A DNA stretch of 8,324 nt from an uncultured Akkermansia sp. (GTDB lineage: Bacteria; Verrucomicrobiota; Verrucomicrobiia; Verrucomicrobiales; Akkermansiaceae): contig CAJGDB010000082.1 in assembly GCA_904502165.1 (NCBI GenBank), positions 1 through 8,324 of the forward strand, given 5' to 3'. A program made the translations under genes and the position numbers. Below are positions 1 through 7,823 of the stretch, piece by piece. Every line of letters starts with the position of its first letter. The stretch's first letter is position 1. The notes under the pieces are model-generated. The model was given only the letters and a program-made list of their open reading frames with translations. It was not told the origin of the DNA and did no database searches.

Positions 1-7
1 ATATAAG

Positions 8-40
8 AACCCGGCGCAGCCCGCAAGGCTGCGCCGGGTT
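8..40. terminator. Perfect 14-bp hairpin, probable terminator of a gene left of the window
   Basis: AACCCGGCGCAGCC (8-21) and GGCTGCGCCGGGTT (27-40) pair without mismatch around the 5-nt loop CGCAA. The plus strand continues TCATTTC and the minus strand CTTATAT, so the U-tract is modest either way. Since the giant gene has its own terminator at 201-244, this one most likely ends a plus-strand gene lying just left of the window. It could also act as a backstop for the giant transcript. Confidence 0.6.
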
Positions 41-45
41 TCATT

Positions 46-200
46 TCAGCGTAGAGCGCGCACCCTACGAGATATGGCGATAAAGCGAGCGTATATAGCC
101 TTAAAATCAATCCCTTTCGCCTTTCCCGGGTGCTTGTCTGTTCGATACCTTTCCGGGGTTAGTTTTCATCCGAGATGGGGTGTAGACAAGCATCCTCCGA
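46..200. other. Non-coding stretch between two terminators
   Basis: No convincing ORF, tRNA or rRNA was seen. A 9-bp perfect inverted repeat is present (TGCTTGTCT at 131-139, AGACAAGCA at 184-192), extendable to 12 bp with one G-U pair and with a 44-nt interior. The interior contains a short CATC-CGA-GATG hairpin. A structured RNA is possible but unproven. Confidence 0.35.
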
Positions 201-244
201 TTGGATAAAAGAAAACCCGCCCAGGCTATGAAACCATGGGCGGG
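201..244 (-). terminator. Intrinsic terminator of the giant gene
   Basis: Read on the minus strand, an 8-bp GC stem (CCCGCCCA at 244-237 pairing with TGGGCGGG at 223-216) can extend by two G-C pairs past a one-base bulge. It is followed at once by TTTTCTTTTATCC (215-203). A GC-rich stem plus U-tract about 105 nt after the stop at 349 is a typical Rho-independent terminator for the giant transcript. Confidence 0.75.
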
Positions 245-251
245 GCATGTT

Positions 252-271
252 GCGGAGCTTGGGAGCTCCGC
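252..271 (-). other. Small hairpin in the 3' UTR of the giant gene
   Basis: GCGGAGCT (252-259) and AGCTCCGC (264-271) form an 8-bp perfect stem with a 4-nt loop. No T-tract follows on either strand, so it is not a terminator by itself. It lies between the giant gene's stop and its terminator hairpin and may protect the 3' end of the mRNA. Confidence 0.5.
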
Positions 272-348
272 TCGGAACTTGTGTTGCTCATTACTTGCGG
301 CCAGTCTGGGCAGCCAGAGTGGGCGTATCGTAGAGAAGCCCCTAATCA

Positions 349-3300
349 TCAGGAATCCCGACGGCGGCGCAAGGCCAGACCGGCCAGGGCCAGCAGGGAA
401 AGCGTAGCTGTAGTCGGCTCGGGCACTATATCGACACGACTGAAGCTGCCGGAGAGCACGATATTGCATGTGCCGCTCGAGTTGCCAGTCTCAATCGAGT
501 ACTTCAGGTTGTGGGCATACCCGGTGATATCCTTGCCATTCATGCTGATGGCTCTGGAGTCCGAGGTGAGGAGCAATCGGGTGTTTTCCAGCATGGCTGC
601 CAGCACGTCTTCGGTAAAGAAGGACACGTTCCCCACGTTCTGAACCAGAGTGAGCGAGAAGGTGAGAGTTTCCGTCTCTCCGGCTGCGGCCAGGACATCC
701 CTCGTATTGCCGCTGAAGCCTACCGAGAGCACGGAATCGGAATTGAAGATGAAGTCCTGGCCGCCCATATTCACGCTGGAGCAGACGCTGTTTTCCCAAT
801 GGTCCGGAGCCACGGCTTCAAAACCATCCACGGAGAAACGGATCTCACCGTCACCCAGCACGAGGTCACCTGTGAAGTTCATCTGCCCCGAGGAATTACC
901 CAGCAGCAGCTTACCACTGTTCAGGGTGAGGGCAGAGAAAGTGCCACTGCCCTGCACGATGCCGCCGTTCACCACAATAGCATCAGTGCTGGAGATGGTG
1001 CCGTTATCGTTGACCAAGGTACCCTGGGATTTCACCTCCATCGACTTCGTGTTGTAGGTGGCATCGGCAACCGTCAGCGTAGCGCCGGAGTCAATCGTGG
1101 TCTTACCGGAAACGGCAGCCTTCATGTTCTTGACCGTCAGCTTGGAAGCATTCAGCTGAACAGAATCGGCCTTGACTGTTGATGAGGCTCCGCCCTCCAG
1201 CAGCACATGGGCACCATCCTTAGTATTCAGCTCGCCAAGGGTGCTGCCATCCGTCACGCCACGAAGGGATACGGTGGAACCGCTGACCTCTGTTGTGTCA
1301 GATACATTGAGTGTGGCTTCCTTCGTGGAAACAATGTAGGAATCTCCCGATACTTCCAGCGTATCCGCCTTGATGTCCACATCAGGGGCAGCAAGGATAG
1401 TTCCTTCCAGCACATTGGTATTATGGGCACGCAGACGCAGGATGCCCTTGGAAATGACCTTGGTGGTTCTTGCTTCGGTCTTTTTATCAAAGGTGAGGGA
1501 GTCGCCCATGCGGTCATAATTGAACACCTTGGCGTTCTCATCGTCCTCATGATATCCCTTGAAGATGATATCCGACCCGCTCAGCACGACCGAGCCTGTA
1601 AGAATCGTTTCAGGCGAGGAGAAACAAACTTTACCACCCTCCAGTTCACTGAACTCGGGGAACCAGGCGGCAAGCTGATCCTTGATTTCCACCTCGGTGA
1701 TACCATCCAGATTAATCACATATTCCTTCAACGTACTCAACCCACCGCTATCCTTAAACTCTTCGCTCTTTGCGGCAATAGATGAGAGAACGTCAGAGTT
1801 GCCAGACACAATAGAGGTGTTGACGATTTTGAGCCTTTCGCTATTTTCAATAATGGAAATCAAATCTTCATCGGGGTCATCACCATCATCGTCATCATCG
1901 TCTGTCAAAGACAGCACAATTTCAGTTAATGTACCACCGGCAATACCAATGACTGCAACAGCAGCAGCGTATTTCGCAGCCTTCACCTTACCATAAGTCT
2001 TGAGACCAGCCGCCACAATACCGTAAGCTCCGCCTGTAATGGCTGCGGCATCAGCAATGCCTTCGATGACTTCGCCGGCGCTGGGGCCGCCTTCGCCGCC
2101 ACCAGGGTCAATATCCGGGGTGTCAGGCTCCAAGTCAGGCTCATAGTCTGGCTCAACTCCTTCTTTAAATTCCTCCTGTACAATTTCATCGGCCACATCA
2201 TTGGGTACCTCCTGGGCTTCCGGAAGTTCGCCGACCGAAGGATCACCGGAAACATCGCCGGAGAACACCTCGGCTGTGGAAGGATCGGTAACACCACCTT
2301 CAAACAAGCCCTCGCAGCCCGTCAGAATCATGGTGGAGTCATAGGTAATAATGCCTGAAACCTGAATCTTGCCTTCCAGCAACGCAAACTTATCCATGAT
2401 TCCCTGGTCGATATGCAGGTTACCATACCCATAGAACACAGAATCCGTATTCAGGGTGATGGAGGCCTTCGTCATCGAATTCAGGAAGTCCTGCATAGCG
2501 GTCTTATACATATGCAGATAAGAGCCGTCCTCAAGGTTCAGGGTCAGAGAGACTGCGGGATTGCTGCCTTCGCCATCATAATCATAGCTGGTAGGGAGAG
2601 CATCTTTGTAGTGAGTCTCAAAGCCGGATTTCCTGGCAATGACGAGCTCGCGGGTTACCAGGGAGCCATAGCCGGCACCAACGCCGTTCAGCGTAGTCGT
2701 GCCATCGACAAGCAGTGCGGAACCGGTTCGCATGCCCAGACATCCTTCGAAGGAATCAGCCATCACCTTTGTGCCGCCGTACATAACAAAAGCACCCTCG
2801 CCGCTGATGCTGTTCAGCGCCAGTGTGTCGGTATCATAGCCACTGATGGAGTAACCGTCCGGGCGCTTAGAGTTTGTCAGGTCAAGTCTGGAACGGGATT
2901 CAAGCTCAATTCCATTAACACCCACCAGGTAACCATCTCCCGACAAGCGCCCACCCTCGTGGAGAACCAGGGAGCGGGTCTCCAGTGTGCCGCTATTGGT
3001 GGATACACCATTCAGAATCGTGGTACCGGCGTTTCCGTTGCCGACTGACATGGATGCCCCGGAGCCAATATCCAGAGCGCCCTCAAAGGCAGAAGCCTTT
3101 GCGTCTTTCCCTGCTCCCAGGACCAGATTACCGGCACCGGTTACAGAGCCCAGCTCAATAATCGGGCCACTTATGGTCAAATCCAGCAGCGCGCCTTCTT
3201 CCATGGCGATGGTGCCGGTCTTGAAATCACCGTTGCCCGTCATGGACAGGGTGGCATCGCTCTTGAGTTCGAGAGCCGAGAGGTTCAGCTCATTGACAGC

Positions 3301-6300
3301 AGCGATGGTATCAGCCTCCGTTACTGCAGGAGTATCGCCCTGAGCCTCGGTTACAAGGCGGCGCTCGCCATCGCCCAGAATCAGTGTGCCGGTCTGCAGA
3401 CCATATTCGTTGCCAATCTTATCCAGGCTTACATTGCCATTCTGCACGTGAAGCGTAGCACCGGCCTCCGGCCCCATGTCCACGGTGTCGGCAGTAAAAT
3501 CACCGGAAACGGTAAAGGTGGTATTACCCGCAAGCGAGAGGTCAGAGCAGTTGAACGAAGTGGCCTCGGCTTTGGTGGTGGTTTCGGTGGTACCCAGGGC
3601 CAGTGTGCTGCCGCCGGTTCCACTCACCGCACCCAGATTCAGCTTCTCACTGCCCCAGAGATGAAGCGTAGCGTTCTCTGCCAGCGTGGTAGCCGACTGC
3701 ACAAGCAGGGTGCCCGCACCGCTCAAATTGACCTTGCCCTCGATATTCAGATTCTGCGTGGTCAGGCTGCCGTAAAGCTCGGAATCGTCATTCAGCGTAA
3801 CTGTGTTCCCAATCGTAAGAGACGCATCGTTCTTGATGTGCAACGCGCCCTCAAAGGTATCACCAGAAATCTCAGTAAGATCGGAAGTATAACCGTCGCC
3901 CAGGATCAGCATGCCAGAGCCACTCACTGTTTCCAGAGTCATGGGGATACTACTCGTGATTGTAAGATAGGAGCCTTCGTCCAGAGTGGTCATTCCGGAT
4001 ACCTGCAACTCACCGGAACTGATCAACGTAGCCCCGGTGTTGAGGTGCAGGTCTTTTGTAATCAGCTTACCAGAGGTTTCGGACTCGCCATACAAATCTG
4101 TGAGGTTGGCCACTTCCAGACAGGACTGAGAAGTGTAAGAGCAATAAGATCCAGTGAAATTCTCCATCTGTACACCAATACCGCTAGCCAGCTCTAACGT
4201 GCTGCTGCCATCAGCCTGCATATTCAGGGTCGGATTCCCAGCAAGGGCCGTTTTCAATATCAGTGTATCACCACTGCTCACAGTGATGGACTGATTGATG
4301 GTGATATAGTGACTTTGTGCATAGGAATAGATAAAACGACCAGAGGTAATCAAATGGTCTGTCTCTACTGACCCACCATCATCCACACCGCAGTTTTCAT
4401 TCATGTAGATGGTAGTGGCCACCAGTCGGGCATCGCGCCTTACCTCAAAATTGCAATTCACTACGCCGGCAGTAACAAACGTATCGTGCTCTCCCGGGAT
4501 TGTAGCGTAATCGCCCAGCACCAGCTTTGCAGTGCCATTGCTCCGGACATCGCCCAGGTTAAAGCTGCCGCCATTCTGTACCATCAGGGTTGAGTATTGT
4601 TCCAGCACCGTTTCCGTGAAGTTCACGCTGCCGGGACCGCTTATGACTGCGCTGGAGGAAGCCTTCGTGAGTGAGTAGGTATCAGCAGAAAGCGAGGCAG
4701 CCTGATCAATGGTGAGATTAACCTGTTCCAGCGAGCCGATGCTATGTTTCCCGGCTCCCAGCACTACCTGACCGGTTTCGGTACCTTTCAGCGTGGTAAC
4801 CTTAACCGTTTCTCCGGCCAGGCTCAGGGTGGCATCACTCTTCTGCAACAGGATTTCCCCTGCTGTCAGGTTACCATTGATGGCCGCGCTGCCGCCAAGG
4901 GCAATGGAATCTGCGGTAATGGAACGGGCATTCAGCTCCATCGTCCCGGCATTTGACACCGTCCCCAGACTGATGGAAGAAGCGCCTTCAATGCCCAGCG
5001 ATGCACCACTCCCGATTTGCAGATTGGCTGCGCTGAAAGCACCGCCACCATTTACCGAAAGAGAGTTCCCCTCGCTGACTGTCAGAACAGGAACGGTGTC
5101 GCCCATCCCCTCAGCGCAGATTGCGCCATCGTTGGTAATAGCTCCGGAAAGAGCCACATCCTGAGTCAGGAACAGGCGGGCATCTTTCTGAATCTGCAGC
5201 TGCCCGACGTTCTCAATCTGAGCCACGCTCACATCGGTATCCATGGCATCACCGGTAAGTTCGCCGTTACCCAGCACCAGCGTGCCGTTGTTGGTCACTT
5301 CCCCCAGAACAAATGCCGTGCCGTCGACCAGGGAGAAACTGCCGCCGTCATTCACAACCAAGGTTCCAATATCACCTGATGTGCAGACAGTCATTCCGGC
5401 ATCGCTCATCACATTCAATCTACCAATGGTAAGAGAAGCCGATTCTGCAATAACATCCTTGGCTCCCTCATCCGTCAGGATTCCATCACCCAGGTTAAAG
5501 ACACCTTCACCACTTACAGTGAAAAGATGATTCACCTGGGAATCGCCGGTAATCGTGAAGCAGCTGTCCTTGTTGATATCCAGCGCGGCCCCGTTGACAG
5601 ATATTGCCACGGCATCAGCATCCTCCAGCGCGAGCGTGCCACTGCCACTCACTGCCCCCAGGGTCAGATCCTTGCTCTCCTTCAGGGTAAGTCTGCCTCC
5701 GGCCTGCAGCTCTGTATTTCCGGCTTGCACCAGGAAACGGGTCAGGCTGGCCTCGCCGCTGTGCGTCAACGTGCCGACAGTCAGGGAACCGCCATAGCCC
5801 AGGGATTCACCCACCATTGTAGCGGTGTCACCAATAGTCAGCGTATTGGCAGACTTCTCATGGAAGCTCAGAGAACCGGAGAAATCTTCCGTCACCTCAT
5901 AACGCAATCCCTTGCCCAGAACCAACCTGCCGGTACCCTCAATCGACTTGAATGAATCTACTGCGGTGGAATTGATAATCAAACTGGAATTATCGGCCAT
6001 CATCACGCAGCCTCGGGCAGAATCATCCAGGAGGGTTTCCCCTTCCTCTGCCTGGACATAGTGAAAATCGCCATCCAGAGTGAGACTGGCACCTTCGTTA
6101 ATGCGCACGCTTCCGTACTTCATGTACAATGCGCCCCCCGCGATAGTGTAGTGCCCCATCACCACGGCACCCTTAACGACAGAGTCGCCGAACACATCCA
6201 GGCTGACCTTCCCGATGGAATGGTCACCAGTACCTACAGTCAGGGTAGACTCGTTCCAGATGGTAAAGGCAGCCTGTACGACGCCGGATGCTGATACCGC

Positions 6301-7725
6301 AGAAGTAATCGCTCCTTCCAGATCATCCGGCTCTGCACCTACCTGCAGCGAGCCATACCCCGTCACACTGCCGCTGTCGTCGCTGGTAGCATATACGCTA
6401 TTGAGAGATATGGGGCTTTTCTTCGTGCCATTCGAGAAAATCATCGCTGCGCCATCGTCCATGCGGACAGAGCCGGAGGAAATCGTTGCATTGGCAGATC
6501 TCCAATAGATTGTTGCATTCTTATGCAGCACAACAGCACCATCTGTCTCGATGCTGCCTCTGTTGAAATACAGAGATGCATTTTCTGCCAATGCCAGATT
6601 CGTTGCGTTTAATGTTCCGTTATTTTCTAAATAGGAAGAGCCTATAGTGGAGTTGCCATTGAGAGTGCAGGTGTTCAGGGTAAGAGAATATCCCTCTTGT
6701 GTATCGAGTTGCCCCTCAAAAGAATCAAAAGCAACATCAGTGCTCAGCTTCAGCGTTCCTGTACCTGTAATGGAAAGCTCGCTTTGGATATCCGCTCCCG
6801 TCGAAATAACAATGCAACCGGTATCTGTGAAGCTCAGGTTAGTGTTCTTAAGGTGACCATTCAAATTAATGGTACCACCGACTGGATTATCAAGCAGCTC
6901 CAGCGTTACGTCCTTACGCACATGCACCGTTCCACTTTCCAGCTTACCAATCTTCGCATAGGTATCCGGGTATGCGCCCCCCAGATTGTAATCGCCCAGT
7001 TCCAGCCTGCCTGTGCCAGTCACTGTACCCAGGTTAATCTGCCGGCTGTTGGCTATGGTCAAGGTGCTTCCGGTCAGTGTTGTTGTGCCGGTGACGCTCA
7101 GGGCGCCGGTGCCTGTCAGGCTTGCATTGCCGCTGTGGGTCAGGTCCTCTGTTACCAGACTGCCGCTATTTGTAGAATCCCCGGTCAGGCTCAAATTGCC
7201 CTTCAGATGCAGCTGTACGCCGTCGGAAACGCTGCCGGCATTGAAAGTGATGTTTCCATATGATGTGATGGACAGGGAGGAGGAGCCCCCCTCTGTCGTC
7301 ACAATGTCGCCAAGGATGATGTTTTTGCCGTAGATGCTGCTGGAAGCACCGGCTAGCAGGTTGATGGTGTCTATCTCAAAATCAGTCAAGGTAGACCCGG
7401 CGACTATTCCCGCGACGGGCTCTGTCCCGCGACTATCTACTACTGAGCCGTTGGCAAGAGTCAACGTTCCGATTATTGCCTCGGTCTCACGAAGCTGCCA
7501 CTGCTTGCCACCTCCGTATATGACGGGGGTTTCATCAACTACCCTCAGAGTGGCATTTTCCTCAAGTGTGACGTTGCCGCCATTGATTGCCGTGACCGTC
7601 GTCGGCTTGTCGCCGGGGTTGACGATTATATCCTCTGCAGCGGCAGATGTGGAAAAACAGGGAACGCTTGCGGCCAGAAGGGTCAGGAGCGAATAGCGCA
7701 AACGAAGAGGCAGATGCAGTTTCAT
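349..7725 (-). CDS. Giant secreted beta-solenoid repeat protein with PEP-CTERM sorting tail
   Basis: The product is 2458 residues from the ATG at 7725-7723. Residues 1-30 form a signal peptide. Residues about 31-1810 are short beta-strand repeats rich in G, S, T, L, V, N and D, resembling autotransporter passengers. Residues 1814-1950 are an acidic linker, a hydrophobic hairpin and a poly-Asp run. Residues about 2030-2430 are a second repeat region, with the VNGGxVxGSGTFSALTLNSG style common in Verrucomicrobial PEP-CTERM proteins. Residues 2434-2458 are the sorting tail. Known for such families: export by Sec and envelope or surface anchoring through the tail. Inferred: a structural or adhesive surface protein. 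No enzymatic motif was seen. The frame stays open to a TTG at 7812, with an ATG at 7791. I chose 7725 because only this start puts a charged n-region directly before the hydrophobic core. No Shine-Dalgarno precedes it. The coding frame, export and tail are secure; the biological role is not known. Confidence 0.93.
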   Translation of the reverse strand: MKLHLPLRLRYSLLTLLAASVPCFSTSAAAEDIIVNPGDKPTTVTAINGGNVTLEENATLRVVDETPVIYGGGKQWQLRETEAIIGTLTLANGSVVDSRGTEPVAGIVAGSTLTDFEIDTINLLAGASSSIYGKNIILGDIVTTEGGSSSLSITSYGNITFNAGSVSDGVQLHLKGNLSLTGDSTNSGSLVTEDLTHSGNASLTGTGALSVTGTTTLTGSTLTIANSRQINLGTVTGTGRLELGDYNLGGAYPDTYAKIGKLESGTVHVRKDVTLELLDNPVGGTINLNGHLKNTNLSFTDTGCIVISTGADIQSELSITGTGTLKLSTDVAFDSFEGQLDTQEGYSLTLNTCTLNGNSTIGSSYLENNGTLNATNLALAENASLYFNRGSIETDGAVVLHKNATIYWRSANATISSGSVRMDDGAAMIFSNGTKKSPISLNSVYATSDDSGSVTGYGSLQVGAEPDDLEGAITSAVSASGVVQAAFTIWNESTLTVGTGDHSIGKVSLDVFGDSVVKGAVVMGHYTIAGGALYMKYGSVRINEGASLTLDGDFHYVQAEEGETLLDDSARGCVMMADNSSLIINSTAVDSFKSIEGTGRLVLGKGLRYEVTEDFSGSLSFHEKSANTLTIGDTATMVGESLGYGGSLTVGTLTHSGEASLTRFLVQAGNTELQAGGRLTLKESKDLTLGAVSGSGTLALEDADAVAISVNGAALDINKDSCFTITGDSQVNHLFTVSGEGVFNLGDGILTDEGAKDVIAESASLTIGRLNVMSDAGMTVCTSGDIGTLVVNDGGSFSLVDGTAFVLGEVTNNGTLVLGNGELTGDAMDTDVSVAQIENVGQLQIQKDARLFLTQDVALSGAITNDGAICAEGMGDTVPVLTVSEGNSLSVNGGGAFSAANLQIGSGASLGIEGASSISLGTVSNAGTMELNARSITADSIALGGSAAINGNLTAGEILLQKSDATLSLAGETVKVTTLKGTETGQVVLGAGKHSIGSLEQVNLTIDQAASLSADTYSLTKASSSAVISGPGSVNFTETVLEQYSTLMVQNGGSFNLGDVRSNGTAKLVLGDYATIPGEHDTFVTAGVVNCNFEVRRDARLVATTIYMNENCGVDDGGSVETDHLITSGRFIYSYAQSHYITINQSITVSSGDTLILKTALAGNPTLNMQADGSSTLELASGIGVQMENFTGSYCSYTSQSCLEVANLTDLYGESETSGKLITKDLHLNTGATLISSGELQVSGMTTLDEGSYLTITSSIPMTLETVSGSGMLILGDGYTSDLTEISGDTFEGALHIKNDASLTIGNTVTLNDDSELYGSLTTQNLNIEGKVNLSGAGTLLVQSATTLAENATLHLWGSEKLNLGAVSGTGGSTLALGTTETTTKAEATSFNCSDLSLAGNTTFTVSGDFTADTVDMGPEAGATLHVQNGNVSLDKIGNEYGLQTGTLILGDGERRLVTEAQGDTPAVTEADTIAAVNELNLSALELKSDATLSMTGNGDFKTGTIAMEEGALLDLTISGPIIELGSVTGAGNLVLGAGKDAKASAFEGALDIGSGASMSVGNGNAGTTILNGVSTNSGTLETRSLVLHEGGRLSGDGYLVGVNGIELESRSRLDLTNSKRPDGYSISGYDTDTLALNSISGEGAFVMYGGTKVMADSFEGCLGMRTGSALLVDGTTTLNGVGAGYGSLVTRELVIARKSGFETHYKDALPTSYDYDGEGSNPAVSLTLNLEDGSYLHMYKTAMQDFLNSMTKASITLNTDSVFYGYGNLHIDQGIMDKFALLEGKIQVSGIITYDSTMILTGCEGLFEGGVTDPSTAEVFSGDVSGDPSVGELPEAQEVPNDVADEIVQEEFKEGVEPDYEPDLEPDTPDIDPGGGEGGPSAGEVIEGIADAAAITGGAYGIVAAGLKTYGKVKAAKYAAAVAVIGIAGGTLTEIVLSLTDDDDDDGDDPDEDLISIIENSERLKIVNTSIVSGNSDVLSSIAAKSEEFKDSGGLSTLKEYVINLDGITEVEIKDQLAAWFPEFSELEGGKVCFSSPETILTGSVVLSGSDIIFKGYHEDDENAKVFNYDRMGDSLTFDKKTEARTTKVISKGILRLRAHNTNVLEGTILAAPDVDIKADTLEVSGDSYIVSTKEATLNVSDTTEVSGSTVSLRGVTDGSTLGELNTKDGAHVLLEGGASSTVKADSVQLNASKLTVKNMKAAVSGKTTIDSGATLTVADATYNTKSMEVKSQGTLVNDNGTISSTDAIVVNGGIVQGSGTFSALTLNSGKLLLGNSSGQMNFTGDLVLGDGEIRFSVDGFEAVAPDHWENSVCSSVNMGGQDFIFNSDSVLSVGFSGNTRDVLAAAGETETLTFSLTLVQNVGNVSFFTEDVLAAMLENTRLLLTSDSRAISMNGKDITGYAHNLKYSIETGNSSGTCNIVLSGSFSRVDIVPEPTTATLSLLALAGLALRRRRDS
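352..426 (-). other. PEP-CTERM-type C-terminal sorting signal
   Basis: The last 25 residues (2434-2458) have the order expected for a PEP-CTERM tail: a VPEP motif, a short hydrophobic run (ATLSLLALAGLAL, 13 residues) and a basic end (RRRR followed by DS). In the family this tail is recognised by an exosortase, which processes the protein for envelope or surface attachment. The hydrophobic run is shorter than in classic proteobacterial examples but usual for the Verrucomicrobial variety. No exosortase gene is in the window, so processing is inferred. Confidence 0.88.
1876..2286 (-). other. Acidic linker, hydrophobic helical hairpin and poly-Asp insert
   Basis: This part of the giant gene encodes residues 1814-1950, which do not look like the beta-strand repeats on either side. 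First comes a Glu/Asp/Pro-rich linker (1814-1874), ending in three EPD units spaced by four residues. A Gly-rich turn follows, then a hydrophobic segment (1890-1908), a basic turn with K1909, K1913, K1915 and K1918, and a second hydrophobic segment (1919-1940). Six Asp (1942-1947), Gly and further Asp/Glu come next. By the positive-inside rule the Lys turn would lie in the cytoplasm and both acidic flanks outside. D1892 and E1935 sit within the hydrophobic segments, so a soluble glycine-rich helical hairpin remains possible. Confidence 0.7.
2700..7040 (-). repeat. Degenerate protein-level module array in the giant gene
   Basis: Two signatures recur. Signature A is LGxVxGxGxLxLG, clear at residues 232, 689, 1264, 1364 and 1525, with looser forms near 593, 807, 920, 1057 and 1634. 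Signature B is F-(E/S/T)-G followed by a beta strand, at F336, F615, F1190, F1291, F1547 and F1659. Where both occur, B follows A by about 22-27 residues. A third element of the form GSLxTxxL often follows B, as in LYGSLTTQNL, GYGSLVTREL and NSGTLETRSL. Copies are diverged at DNA level, so this is an old, drifting array rather than a recent tandem duplication. Boundaries are approximate. Confidence 0.7.
7636..7725 (-). other. Signal peptide of the giant protein
   Basis: Residues 1-30 have a basic n-region (K2, R8, R10), a hydrophobic core (YSLLTLLAASV, 11-21) and a c-region ending in STSAAA before EDI. This fits signal peptidase I cleavage after A30, with Ala at -1 and -3. C23 follows SVP, which is not a lipobox, so a lipoprotein is unlikely. 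The 29 residues gained by starting at 7812 would add a second hydrophobic stretch before this signal, which argues against the longer start. Confidence 0.85.
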
Positions 7726-7781
7726 GATGAAAAAAACAGGAGAAAAAGCGAGAGGATAAGCAACTAAAAAATAATGTCTTA

Positions 7782-7819
7782 ATCCTATCATAATAGGGGG
7801 GGTATCAAGCAAATTTTGC
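7782..7819 (-). promoter_or_regulatory. Candidate promoter and operator-like palindrome upstream of the giant gene
   Basis: On the minus strand TTGATA (7808-7803) resembles a -35 box with five of six matches. TAGGAT (7787-7782) resembles a -10 box with four of six, but the spacer is only 15 bp. It includes a run of seven C (G on the plus strand, 7796-7802). An overlapping alternative -10 is TATGAT (7792-7787), which has no -35 at 17 bp. Just upstream is an 11-bp palindrome, GCAAA-T-TTTGC (7809-7819). A start near 7775 would give a leader of about 50 nt. The leader before the ATG at 7725 is pyrimidine-rich, with no Shine-Dalgarno. Confidence 0.35.
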
Positions 7820-7823
7820 CCAA

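Noticed and set aside
107..193. Tiny minus-strand ORF starting at the ATG 193-191, preceded by GGAGG
   Set aside because: The GGAGG abuts the ATG with no spacing, the peptide is only 28 residues, and it lies downstream of the giant gene's terminator with no promoter that I can support.
107..469. 120-codon minus-strand ORF overlapping the 3' end of the giant gene
   Set aside because: It is an out-of-frame shadow of the PEP-CTERM coding end that runs through the terminator hairpin. Its composition is not protein-like.
3448..4197. Plus-strand ORF of 249 codons opposite the giant gene, with several others such as 511-1182 and 2413-3048
   Set aside because: They are antisense to a clearly genuine, continuous 2458-codon gene. 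They arise because its repetitive Gly/Ser/Thr/Leu codons leave few stops on the other strand. They have no ribosome sites, and their translations lack recognisable domains.
7657..7659. Cys23 of the signal peptide as a possible lipoprotein attachment site
   Set aside because: The preceding residues SVP do not fit a lipobox, while a normal signal peptidase I site (AAA before E) lies just after it.
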